The notes beneath the pieces are model-generated. The model did no database searches and had not been told where the DNA came from. It saw only the letters and a program-made list of their open reading frames with translations. DNA of 45,269 nt from Isohypsibius dastychi (lineage: Eukaryota > Tardigrada > Eutardigrada > Parachela > Isohypsibiidae): contig JAQIWT010000050.1 of the NCBI GenBank assembly GCA_034696485.1, positions 1 through 45,269 of the forward strand. Reading direction: 5' to 3'. The translations under genes were made by a program, and so were the position numbers. This document shows, one piece after another, positions 1 through 10,900 of the stretch. The first letter of the stretch is position 1. Every line of letters begins with the position of its first letter.

Positions 1-65
1 ACCCCCGAAACCCCCGGGATCCCCGAAACCCAGTTTTTTAGAAACCCCCGCAATCCCGCACACCG

Positions 66-190
66 AAAACATAAATAACACACCCTCAAACTTCAAATAA
101 CAAACCCCCCAACTACAAATTACACACCCCCCAACTACAAATGACACACCCCCAACCACAAATATCACAACCCCCAACTAATCAATCAAC
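66..190. repeat. C-rich minisatellite in transposase intron
   Basis: About five imperfect head-to-tail copies of a 21-23 nt unit, roughly AACTACAAATNACACACCCC, lie directly downstream (minus strand) of the transposase splice donor, so they sit in the first visible intron of that element. The most regular copies are at about 106-180. Bases 1-60 are also C-run rich (ACCCCCGAAACCCCC) but less regular. It is a short tandem repeat, not a telomere array, because the units drift and are embedded next to coding sequence. Confidence 0.6.
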
Positions 191-196
191 ACTTAC

Positions 197-802
197 CGCG
201 TCGATGTAGACCTTCCGACCAGGTCCCCCCAAAACGATAAGTTGGTTGGCGTTGTACACGGCCAGTGCTTCCCGGGTCCAAACGCACCACTGCGAAACAG
301 TCCCCTCGTCCAAACCACATCGCTGCGCAATCCCCCTTTGCGTATAGTTACGCCACTGCGTCATCTCATTGAAGACCCCCAGGATCTTCCACACGGGCAT
401 CTTGATGGATTGCAAGTAAGTCCCCAAAAAGATGCTCTGGGACTTCTTGCAGTGGGGGCACCATATCGCGAAACGCTTCTCGGCCGACATCCATCTGATG
501 GTGCATATTCCGCGCACTCGGCAAGCGTTATGGGGGCAACGTTTCTCTCTCACGCAGAGACCATGTTTCTGCAAAGTAGACAGGACGGAGATCTTTTGGG
601 CCTGATCCTCCGTCAACTCGGCTGTTCCTTCCACAACTTTGGCCAGAAAACTGTTCTTGCCAATAGTCTTAGGGGTGGTAAACCCCTTGACGAGTTCTGC
701 TTGATTTATCCCGAAACCGGGACTGATGATTTTGGCAATCTGCAGAAGATCCATCGCAGCAAAAAAGGAGCGAAAAAGGGCGAAAAAAGCGCGGAATTCC
801 AA
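197..802 (-). mobile_element. Merlin/IS1595-like transposase, first visible exon
   Basis: The minus frame codes about 200 residues with the layout of the ISXO2/IS1595 family, called Merlin in eukaryotes. A Cys/His region (CPHNACRVRGIC, then WCPHCKKSQS followed by FLGT) is followed by a helix-turn-helix-like stretch (AQRCGLDEGTVSQW) and the motif LGGPGRKVYIDA, which fits the family's GGPG-x-VEIDE containing the first catalytic Asp. The exon ends at a good donor (GCG/GTAAGT, at 191-196 on plus), so the remaining catalytic residues must lie beyond the left window edge. The start may be the Met at 802 or the one at 754. Whether the element is intact cannot be told. It lies head-to-head with the RAP gene at 1046. 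Confidence 0.8.
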
Positions 803-862
803 GTTTTGGCGGCAACCCCCCTCCTCTCCCAGACCCCCTACTCCGTGGTAATTCGCTTACAG

Positions 863-891
863 AATGACTCGGCGCTTCGCGCCGAGTCATT
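863..891. repeat. Perfect 13-bp hairpin near transposon end
   Basis: AATGACTCGGCGC, a TTC spacer, then the exact reverse complement of the first arm. Right after it come GAAACCCC and a CCCCTAGGGG palindrome (896-907). It lies just outside the transposase reading frame, so it may be part of the element's subterminal region. The other end of the element is outside the window, so terminal repeats cannot be confirmed. Confidence 0.6.
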
Positions 892-1045
892 AGAAACCCC
901 TAGGGGGGTGAAAAGTTGGTGGAGGTATAACCCCAGATCACCGTTAAGATGATGCCTTGATGGTAATACCACTGACGAAATTTGCTTCGTTCTCCGGTGG
1001 TATGATGTATTGTGTGGAATGATAAACACGCTTAGTATTTTGTAG

Positions 1046-2115
1046 GATGGGAAACTCAGGGAAAGGTTAAACGAAGACCTACAAGAAATCATGGACAGAT
1101 ATCCTTTGTCCGGTGATAAAGAAACAAATCCCAAGGCCAAAAAGAATCAGCAAGCCAAAACTTCATCGCCGAAACCAAAGCGGTCATTGGAATTCAAGGA
1201 TAAAAAGCTGAACAAACTGTGGGAAAAGGCACAGAAAGCTGGATTCACGGGTAATTTTTTGGCGATTAGGGTCTCGAAGCGTTATGATTTTCCTTTTTTG
1301 ATCATCTTTCCTCAATTCTAGATGAAGAACTGCAATCCTTGAAAACCGAATTCGGCCATCATCAGAGCAAGATTGAAAAGTATGAAGCCGAAACCGCCGA
1401 CGAACATGTTTCCGGTGGAAAAGATAACGGTCTTCATGAAGGAATAGGTGTGTACTTCGTGATTTTGTCGACAAGACGCTCTTGCATTCAGGTTTTCGAT
1501 ATCTTTGTTAGACGTGGTGACCTTTGAGTATCAAACTTTTCGATTTTTCTCCTAGAAGACATCGACCTGGACAAGCTCAATGATTTGGAAGCTGAGCTGA
1601 GTAAAAGCGACAGAGAACAACGTTTATCCAAGATCGATTTATCGAAGTACGATGTCCGTGTTGATGACAAGCACAAGGACATCGCGAAGAGTTTTGCTGG
1701 ACTGAAAGCAAAAGTGCACCGCAATCAGAATACCCGTGATTCTGAATTGGATTTCAAAGAATCTCGCGTGGAAGAATTATGGAATCAAGCTCTAACGGCA
1801 GGTTTTGATCGGGATGAACTGCATTCCTTGAAGGTATCGGTATGTACGCCTACCTGGTAGAATTATCTTGCTGACTATCTGACCTTGTAGGACGAACTTC
1901 GACATTTTGAGAAGAAGCTGGCTAAACTCTCCTACTTGAATGAGGAAATCCAGAACCAAAATGAAAAGTTGACACGAAAAGTGGCAGGCACTGAGAACGG
2001 GAAATCTCCGGAGCACGTAGATCTGGAAAACAGAGCGAAGCAGTATGCTCACAAAGTTGAAAGCTCGGAAAAGGAATTGGAGCGACGAATAAATAGCAAG
2101 CATAATGAACTGTGA
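1046..2115 (+). CDS. LRPAP1: LRP receptor-associated protein (RAP/LRPAP1), 5' part missing
   Basis: ER chaperone that binds LDL-receptor-family proteins during folding and prevents early ligand binding. Exons 1046-1250, 1322-1447, 1556-1833 and 1891-2115 join in frame (phases 0, 1, 1, 0). The first visible exon opens with DGKLRERLNEDLQEIMDRYP, matching the end of RAP domain 1 (DGEKEARLIRNLNVILAKYG in human). Then come two repeats of the type KLNKLWEKAQKAGF...DEELQSLKTEFGHHQ and RVEELWNQALTAGF...DELRHFEKKLAKL, the domain 2 and 3 signatures. The C-terminus is HNEL, RAP's ER-retention signal. The signal peptide and most of domain 1 are not between 900 and 1046: that exon begins at an acceptor (TTTTGTAG at 1038-1045), so 5' exons must lie left of the transposon or be lost. 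The last exon has a broken copy at 20040-20166. Confidence 0.88.
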
Positions 2116-2261
2116 TTTTTTCATTTGACTTCCATTTTTCTTCTCGTACAATGCAGCGCTGTTGCACTAGATCTTTATATAATTTGAAATAGAATTTCAA
2201 GATGATTCCGCTAACCATCTGTGGTTTTACCATTCGATTAGACAAGCCTTGCCGGTTTCTC

Positions 2262-2480
2262 AAAGATGAAGAGTTTCACGTCTCATGCACGTCTTGTCAC
2301 TGTTCCCCGGTTTCTTTTCGAACTTCTTAAGCTTACCGGCAGCCATGTCGTAAACTTCGTCTTTGAATTCTTCCACGCGCGTAACTCCGGGAATATAGGA
2401 TTGTAGCATATTCTGTACTCCGGATTTTAGCGTCTCACAACTGAACTTGGACAGGTTGAACATGATACATAAACCTTGAC
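2262..2480 (-). pseudogene. NFU1: Relic of NFU1 last exon (copy A)
   Basis: On the minus strand this resembles the terminal exon of the intact NFU1 gene at 20337-20543. [16 protein letters not shown] and KKFEKKPGNSD are readable, but the reading frame is shifted around the CxxC region and the stop is lost. No other NFU1 exon is nearby. It lies 3'-to-3' with the RAP gene, and the flank 2116-2300 also matches 20167-20345, so this is a genomic duplication and not a processed copy. Confidence 0.85.
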
Positions 2481-2489
2481 TTGACAATT

Positions 2490-2674
2490 CCACAAAAAAT
2501 GTCGATACCCCCCCCCCCCTTAATATTTTGTCTCCGCATCGTACTGACAGCAAAGTAAAACCACAACATCCAGAACATGAGATTGGATTGGAAGCAGTTC
2601 ACCAAGATTTGATTTCTTTTCTCGTCAAGCAATAGGTAGTTCCAATTCCGGTGTCTACTGGTGCGTCGGATCAG
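2490..2674 (+). repeat. Duplicated 5' flank of CENP-B-like gene
   Basis: This stretch, with a C-run at about 2509-2518 and the core TTTTGTCTCCGCATNNTACT, is shared with 24800-24960. The similarity runs into the first codons of the downstream gene (ACTGGTGCGTSGGATCAGATG at 2658-2677 and about 24945-24965). It may contain the promoter of the CENP-B-like gene. No TATA box is obvious. Confidence 0.6.
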
Positions 2675-4379
2675 ATGGACCAAATAAAAGAACTACACTG
2701 TGTTGGGGAGCTGAGCTGTGATGATGTTGAACTGGACGAAATTTCGTTCGTTGGACTGTCATCTGTTACAAACCAGTCCACAATTGTGCGTACCGAGTTT
2801 GTTTCAGTTCGCATCTTGCAGCGAAAAGTGGAAATATCGGAGATTCAATCGGAAAGTCATTTGACTCTTGTATTGGAAGGAAGAAATTACGTTCGTCAAT
2901 TCAAAGTTTCAAATGATCTGGAGTTTTGCTCGGCTGGTCCGTTTAGCGTTTTTCTCCACCTTCCAAACATTTGCAACTGGTATTTGCATTTCAAATCGAC
3001 GGCCAAGCTTATGGAGTTTCGAAGTGTTCTGTCGACAATTTTGCGAGGACGGCAACATTCTGAGATATCCGCTGAAGATGACCATGTATCTGATCTACTT
3101 TTGGACGAATCCTATTCCGAACATGTTTTCTTAGACGATTCGATGAAGTTTGCCGAAGATCAGCCAGCAATACTCATAGAGGATGATTCACCCTTGTCAA
3201 CACTGTACGCGGTGGCGGAGAAAGTTGAGACTCATGGAATGGTAAAGTGACCTTTGATCTTCCCGAAAACCCTGAAATTTAATGAAAATTTGATTTTTGT
3301 TGTAGAAACGGAAAGGAGAGTCCGTTGATCTTGATGAGCGGCCAGATGGCGCGGTGATAAAAAACCCAGCTCATCGTCAGCCAAAAAAATCTACCAAGTC
3401 GTCTGCCGTTAAAAACAAAACCCTTTACGACTGGATTTCTCACAAATTCGGAAATTCACCTTCCGCTGTTCCGAGAGCGGGAAGCAAGACTCCCCATTCT
3501 GTGCAAACGTCAGTTGTCAAGTGGATTGAGGAAACTTCTTGCACAGTGACTATCCCGGATATTGTGGTGAAAGCTAACGATTTCATTCGGGAATCCGGAG
3601 ACCGCTTTATTCCGACAGAGAGATGGGCTGCTAGATTGTCCATTAGATTTGGGCTTACCGATTATCTGTCCTGTCCTATTGAAGAAGTGCTGAAATTGGC
3701 TGAAATTCCAGAAGCGCCATTCATGGCTGTGAAAGCATTTGAAAGATCAAAAGATCGCCAGCTACCGTGGTGTTTCCGGAAACAGATTGTGGAGTTTGCG
3801 CTAAGGACTTCTGTTCGAGGGGCTGCGGCTCTTTTCGGACTTCCAAAGTCAACGGTTCACGAATGGGTAACAAAGGTCAATACTCCAGCTGTTCAAACAG
3901 CTTCGGGTCGGAAGCTGGGTTATAGCAAGGTAAGCAAAAACATGTTGACTAAAACATAAATTTTAATTTCAATTTCTGTTTTTTAGAAGAGTGATGATAT
4001 GGTTTTCGACTGGCTTTCGCGGGAAATTTCAAAAGGAATTCCTCCGACTGATAGACAGGTGCAACAAAAAGCTCGTTCCATTATCGGTCTGGAACAGAAA
4101 TCTTTCAAAGCCAGCCGGAAATGGCTGTCCGCTTTTTATTTTCGTCATAATCTCTCATCCAAATCGCCTCATGTCGTCACGGAGGAACAAATGCCGGAAT
4201 TCGATCAGCTCAACAATCAAGACTTGAACCTTAACGCCATACTAAATGAGCTGCTGGTGGAATTCTGCTCGATGCCTCTTGAGAAAACTTCGGGACAGAT
4301 AGCGTCAACAGCTGACCTTTCCGACGATGCGACATCATCAAATCGAACAGCTGATGATGGGAGTGTACAAGCGACTTGA
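2675..4379 (+). CDS. CENP-B/pogo-type DNA-binding protein without DDE domain
   Basis: Three exons (2675-3241, 3306-3929, 3987-4379; all phase 0) give about 527 residues. The start is the first in-frame ATG. Exon 2 opens with KRKGES, a possible nuclear signal. Two CENP-B-type helix-turn-helix units are visible: VVKWIEETSC...ERWAARLSIRFGL at about residues 235-285, and a pogo-like HTH (RKQIVEFALRTSVRGAAALF, then LPKSTVHEW) followed by DDMVFDWLSREISKGIP...KASRKWLSAFYFRHNL. The last part matches the CENP-B box-binding fold (FKASxxWLxxFxxRHN). No DDE transposase domain follows; the tail is acidic and Ser-rich. The first 150 residues end in WYLHFKSTAKLMEFRSVL, which looks PH-like (weak inference). 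This is probably a transposase-derived DNA-binding protein, or the N-terminal part of a decayed pogo element. Confidence 0.75.
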
Positions 4380-4791
4380 GTGAGATCAATTCCATTGATA
4401 TATGGATTGCAATGAACAAACATCGGGCTGGCTCGGTAAACCACTTTGGGATCAAAACTTTTATAAGGTATGTCTTATAAGGTATGTATATCGCACTGTA
4501 ACTGGAAAGTAAAAACCTGTCGTAAATCGGCTTTCGTGCATTTTAAAATTAAACGCGGTAAGAATTGAAATACAGTGATTCGAAACAATTACAAAAAATC
4601 GTTTGATTTTTCGTTGAGCCTTGTTGATCCTAGCCGAAACCACTCGTTTTGTCGCTTGTGACTTCGGTAGTTTGTACAATATTCCCATAATGACGTTTCT
4701 TTTTGGTTTCAGAATCCAGACGAATTATATATGAGAAGGACGTCGGTCGTACATTGAATAGTCAATGCTGTCTCTGTATCCAAGCCGCCCT
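4380..4791. other. Intergenic, convergent 3' flanks
   Basis: The space between the 3' ends of the CENP-B-like gene (plus) and the Kv-beta-like gene (minus). It holds a small tandem duplication of TTATAAGGTATGT at about 4459-4486. I see no gene here. Confidence 0.6.
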
Positions 4792-6805
4792 TCATGCGGA
4801 TTGTTCACATGGGTCACGCTGAGTCGAGGTGAGGAAGAAATACTTTTTCGATGAACAGACTGTTAACAAAACCAAAACATGAGAAAATATCTGTAAATAA
4901 AATAATTGTGTATGTAAATAATATAAGGATATATATCTATGCGTAAAAAATATCTTTAAATATAGTGTTGCCTTTCTTACTCTTACCGATCGTCGCCGGT
5001 TATTCTGAGAGCCTTTTCCGCCGCTTTTGTTAGGCGTTGGGGTCAGATTAATCACTGGTTGATTCCCAAGGATTTTTTCCATGACAGCTTGTACTTCTGG
5101 GGTGATCTTGCTGTCGGCGACTGCCAGTGCTCCCAAGTTATCCCGCATTTGCTCGAAGGAAGAAGGCGCTATGAGGACCGATGAAATGAAATCCAGACGT
5201 AAGCACCATGCAATTGCCAGGCCCGCTAGACTCGTGCCAATTTGAGATGCCACTGGCCTCAGGCATTTCAGTTTGTGGAGCATGCTTGAGATTTCGGAAG
5301 TCGATCGCTCGCGATCACCTGATGATTGTTCTTGAAGAATAGCTAGACGGCTGTTTTGAGTGGGTGTACATTCATTCAGGTCGTTTTCGCAATATTCTCC
5401 AATTAATCCGCTTGCTAGCGGCGAACTGGTGACGCTTCCGCATCCTTAAAAATAGGAGGTATTATCCTTTTCTAACGCTTATTTACATTGCTCACCTATG
5501 CATAACAGCTCAGGGATAATCAATTCAACTGATTCTCGCTCGAAAAAATTATATGGACACTGCAGAATTAGTGGCGGGACCAATCCCAAAATTCTGGAAA
5601 GGTCAACTTTTAGATACCGCTTCGAGATAATTTTGGATGTATTTCTAACTTGGCTATAGAAAAAGCTTCGAAGACTTCTGCTTGATTCCATCCTTGTGTG
5701 CCCCAATAGAAGGCCCAACCTTTGTCGACAACAAAGGAGAAGGCACGAACGATTTCTGTAAAATAAATGCTTTGTAGAGTCGACTAAAATAGGAATTATT
5801 TAATTATGTTTTATGCCGAGGAATTGAGCTTTATTTTAATCTGCTTGTTTTTGTTCAGATTGAGACTTCTTACCCTCGATTGGAGCTTGTGCTTCTCTTT
5901 CTCGTTTTGGCGCTAAAATGATGTCGACGTAGGATAATCCCAGCCTCTCCAGCGAACTCTGAACGGCCTCGATTACGTGCTTCCGGGATAAGCCTCGCTC
6001 TGTTTCGGCGCTGTGTACAAGGTCGTGGTTTTAACCAACGTCACCGAATCACTTAATCGATTTGCCATCAACGATTTCAAGGGAATCAGCTTAGAAAAGT
6101 TATTCTCCATCGCTGGGCTTCCTTGGTCTGTTGTGAAAAAAAGGACGGAAAAATACTTACGAGCCGCTTCCGATTTTGGTGGAGACTATGAAGCTGGTGC
6201 GCCTGGAAAGGATCGATTCATCAGCATTTTACTGCATCCCTGTCAGATGCTTGTTAATTGCGTGACCGAATCGTTTACCTCCACTTTTTCTTTTTTAATA
6301 TCTTCCCGAACATTATCTCCGTCCTGATGGATAAAGATGACAAATTAACGACAGGCCAATATCCGTTTTGAACTACGGTTTTGTCAACAGGAAAAGCCGG
6401 AGCGAGACGCAGTTGATGAATATGTTAGCTCACCTTCCGACTGGAACAAGAGGGGTGTCGGCTACATCGAAATAATTTACGCCGGCTGTCAAAAAGATTT
6501 TCATTTTAGTTTAAAATGCTGATAAAATACAAGTTTATTACCTTCATAAGCAAGGTGCAGAATTTGCTCCAAATTTTCTTCGGCTGTTTGAGAAACACCA
6601 ATTTGAGATGTTGGCAGCGTTCGACAAGAAGATACCGCAATTGCGATCCGGGAAACTCGAAGTCCAGAATTCCCCAGATTTCTGCAAAAAATGTACAATT
6701 TCCAATTGTAAAACTTTACAATTTACAATTGTACCATTTTGTTTAAAAGGTCACTGATGTAATATGTTGTTACCTGTAAGACATGCCGAATTTTTCGAGT
6801 GCCAT
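4792..6805 (-). CDS. Kv-channel beta-subunit-like aldo-keto reductase
   Basis: Ten exons on the minus strand (6805-6774, 6681-6542, 6485-6434, 6323-6279, 6202-6161, 6010-5874, 5755-5650, 5593-5496, 5444-4987, 4818-4792) join in frame to about 378 residues, close to Kv-beta length. Family signatures run in order: [133 protein letters not shown]. The Asp of the FD motif and the Lys of STK are kept, but the catalytic Tyr (family DTAEVY, here DVADTP), the Asn of FANRPD (here LAPKRE) and the GTW cofactor motif are gone. About 25 extra residues follow SPLASG. It may still bind channels or cofactor; oxidoreductase activity is doubtful. Confidence 0.85.
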
Positions 6806-7951
6806 GGTTATGCAAATCACGTCCAGCACCTGCGTCCTGTCCGGTGATCAACGTGATGTCAGACACGACAATCGGATCAAGCTGACATAAAATCAACACG
6901 GGTCGGGGTAATCGGGAATATAAAGTCACTTGTGTACTTTTTGCAACCTATGTATACAATGTCGTTTAAATTGCTTTGATCCTTGGTCATGGCATGCAGA
7001 ACATAAGCGCGTGCCTTTTTTAAGGAAGCAAGAAAAAGTCAAGACGGGGGGAGGGCTTGTTTTGGTGGCGTTGAAGACGGGATGCGTTTATCCTCGGGGG
7101 AATATGCCGGCATTTGTCCATTCATATGTATTTCAAGAAAATAATTCAATCTTTCGCTACAATAACGCTGAATGGAAAACATGATTGCGAGTAGAACCCC
7201 CTCTGTAATTATGCTTCCCAGCGAAGGTCGTTGGTTTGTTGGGCTGTATGCATGGATGAATTCTCGGCTCCCTTCCGGCACAATTGATCGCTCCTACGAA
7301 ATTATTCCTGATCCTTTTCCCCCTCGATTCTCTCTCGTTTCTTTTGAGTTTGGCTGGTTGCCATCATTTTGGGAAATGTTGCGTAAGTACAAAGTCATTT
7401 CCGCGTTTGTTGTTTCCGCTCCCCTCTTGATATTCCCTGTGTCGCATATCCTGTGTAAAAGCTGGTCCTATTAGTATTACAAGTGATAGATGTCCCGCTT
7501 GACGTCTGTTTATCGAGACTTGGATTTTCGCCTTTATTCATTTCGATTTTATCATGCGGGAGTGTTTTCCTAGACCGAGTTCCCTTTTTTTGCGAACAGG
7601 GGTTTGCACACAATGACACAGCTTACATCAGGTTTTATCAACAGTGTACATGCATTCGGTTCCGTGCGTCTATGAGAGGGTGTCAGGTTACCCGTTTCGT
7701 CCAGTTTTCTTGCATAAGACCATTTGAATAAATGATGATTCGGCTATCATGTTTAATTTTTCAACACCCAGCTGAAGAACCGACAAATCGCTTCACTTTC
7801 ACGCCAAAATTATCAAGAGGCAAATCCGTATTTTATGACAATAGCGCAATAAGCGATACCTGCTGTGTCGGTCGTTTTTCTCCAAAAACCCATCATCTGG
7901 TTTTATTGAGCTGGCTATCATTTGGGACGCTTTTAATCAAATTCAGCTTCC
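6806..7951. other. Divergent intergenic region
   Basis: About 1.1 kb between the divergent starts of the Kv-beta-like gene (minus) and the mucin-hemopexin gene (plus), so it probably carries both promoters. Short open frames occur on both strands (for example 7172-7474), but none shows domain similarity, splice-consistent continuation or a repeat pattern. No element was identified. Confidence 0.5.
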
Positions 7952-10900
7952 ATGGCTTCATGGAAACTAGCTACATTCGTTGTGGCCATCATGATCTTCT
8001 TGACCTGGGTTAAAGGTCAACCGGCAGGCGTGACGAATCCCTCCAGAGGTTCTGCGTTTTTCTAACCCGCTTTCCTAATAACCCACTTTCAATTGCTTGC
8101 AATAATCCCGTTGTGGTATTATTCTGTTGTAACCGCTTTCTTTCTTTGCAGGTTTGATAAATCAGACCGGAACAAATGTCACCGTATTAGTGAACGAAAC
8201 TCTGGGTTTCGGAGGGAACCTCACTATACCCGGCGCTGGAAATGTGTCTGCCTCGAACTCAAGTACTTCCGTGTCCGGTAACATCACGCTGACTAATTCA
8301 TCCGCTTCTGCGGTCAACACTTCCGGTTCGACGCAGCCTGTTGTCATCACGGTAAACGGAACCGACGGACAACCTACGACCGCGGTGCCAATCACAAATT
8401 TAACAGCAATCACGTCTGCACCGGGGAATAATGCGACCACTCTTCCTAGTGTGTTCATCCTGGCCACGACTGTAGGTCCAGCAGCCACAACTCTGCCAGC
8501 CGTGCCTGTTACCGCACCATTGAATGTTCCTGTGGTCACTCCGGCAACTAGTGGACCAGCAGCTGCTGCCACGGTGGCTGCAGCTCCCGCAACAAACACA
8601 ACAACGTTATCTCCTGTGAAAATTGATATCAACATCAACGTGATTAATCGACCGACTGAATCTCCTGCGGTCACTCAGGCAGCTACAGCAGCACCAACCG
8701 TGGCAACTCTGCCGCCGGCGGTGACCTTTCCCCCATTTGCCCCGGTGACCAATCCGACCATCCCGGTAACTGCTCCAATCAATGTCGCTACATTTGGTCC
8801 AGTTCGTCCCATACCAACGGGTCCCGTTCAGCCACCACCTGAGCCGGTCACGGTTTTGACCAATGCTCCTGTTCAGACCATACCAACAGTCCCTATTCTT
8901 CAGCCAACTCCATCGTTTATTCCGGTCACTCCTGCAACGAATTTTCCCATTCCGCCCCTACCAACACTTCCGATACCTCAACCGACATCGGCCAGTGTGA
9001 CGATTCCTCCGTTCCCGACGCCACCAGTCCTCCAGCCGACCTCGCCTTTTGCTCCGGTCACTGTTCCGACAAACGCTATCCCAACTGCGCCAGTTACGCA
9101 GCCTACGCAGTTTATGGTTCCTGTTACCGTCCCTCCCGTTCAGACCCCTATATCGACCGCTCCGACCATGGCCCCAGTTGGTCAGCCTACCATACCTACA
9201 ATCGTTAATCCGTCCATCCCAGCCGCAAGAAATGGAAGTCAGGTTATTTGCTTTTCGGTTCCCGATTCTGTTCTCTCACAACTGATTCCACTTTTGGCCG
9301 GACTGGGTTTGGGAGTCCCGGGAGCGACTACCAGCGCACCTGTTTTCCCGCAAACAGCCCCAACTTATCCCATGTCACCGCTCTACAATCCGGTAACGCA
9401 ACCACCACAACCTCAACCTCCGATCACCAATTCACCTCCGCTAGCAACGACCGGACCATATTTTCCCACCGCCGTCTATCCAACTTTGGGTCCCTATGGA
9501 ACTGGCTCTTACGGAGGTTTCCGACCTTCTTCTTCATATGACAACAATGTCATAACACCGGGTGGACAGACGAATAATAATGCATATTCATCGAATCCAT
9601 ATCCCGCACTTCAGTCACCGCTGCAGCTGGCGCAACCCGCGGGTGTAATTCCATACTACACTTTTGCGCCATCAAGTCAACTTGGGAATGCCGTTGACCC
9701 AATTCAAAATTCAAGTTTAACGAACACCGTTACCTTTCCATCCGCCACTACGCAAACTCCATGGATAAACAACAACCCATACGCCGTCGCAGGAGCCGCG
9801 GGATCGGGATACGGATTAAACAATTCCCCTATTGTTGGTAAGTACTCAGTTTTGACCTCTTTGATTTTTTTTCTCTGAATTTTTTTTGCCAGCAAGTAGT
9901 TCACCAGTTTATGGGACTATGCCAAGTAGACAGCCATATCCAACCTCAAATTACTATGGGCAGTCTCCAAGTTCATCTGGTTATTCATACGGCAACGCAG
10001 CCTTCCCCGCGATTGTTTCATCACCTTCCGGTTATCAGTCGACATTCGTTCGTCCTTTAGCATCTCCCGTTGCATCACCTAGCTTAGCGAACCCTATTCC
10101 CGTTCCAGCTCCCCGTCAGATCAACCTATCGCAGCCGGATATCTGTCAAGCTGGCTTAATTCCGGACGCGGTTACCATTACAGCAGATGGCTTGATGCAT
10201 GTTTTCGTCGGTAGGAAGTCCAGTAATACGTACGTTTTCAGCTATTTTGAGTCTGTTGCTGACAGGTAGGAATGTGTTTCGCATCGACCAACAAGACCGG
10301 AGTGCTGTTCAAGCCGGTGATATATCCCAGTTTTGGCCTGGGATTCCAGCTGATGTCATAAGGATCTCAAGCGCTAATACCCGGCAAGACGGTACCACTT
10401 TTCTTTTCACGGTGAGCTTGGTATTTTCGTTGAGCTTTTCTCCGTATAACGTGAATTTTATTTTAGGATGATAGGTATTGGAAGTTTGATCGGCAGTATC
10501 GGATGGCTAATGATTCACCACGAAGTCTCTCTATCGGTTTTCCGGGTATGGTCGAAGCCGATGCCGTTTTCCAAGCACCTTCAACTAGCGAAGATATGAT
10601 ATTTGTCAAAGGTCACTAGCTCGTTTTGTTCTTTGTACGACTTTTATAATTTACTGTTCCAGGTCCTACTTATTATCTTTACAATCATAAACGATTCCCA
10701 CCGTATAGAGGACCTTTCGAAGTTCGAGCATGGGGAGTGAAATTGTCCTCAGGGAAAGTTGATGCTGCCTACAATGAAGGCGGGAACGTGATCTTGATCA
10801 GCGGGGAAGAAATGTTTCAAATGTCCACCCAGACAAATTTAGGCAACGGAGCTCCATCATTCACGGTATGTATATGTGTTTGTTTCAGAGCCTATTTGGC

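Noticed and set aside
1-60. C-run sequence resembling a telomere
   Set aside because: Units are irregular and lead into a transposon intron with a different repeat; no regular telomere unit.
2509-2518. Run of C residues as a possible regulatory or structured element
   Set aside because: Simple homopolymer; the matching copy at 24810 is shorter and interrupted.
6013-6327. Plus-strand open frame of 104 codons
   Set aside because: Overlaps three well-supported minus-strand Kv-beta-like exons and their introns.
8162-8674. Minus-strand 170-codon open frame
   Set aside because: Antisense shadow of the mucin region, caused by its Val/Thr/Pro codon bias.
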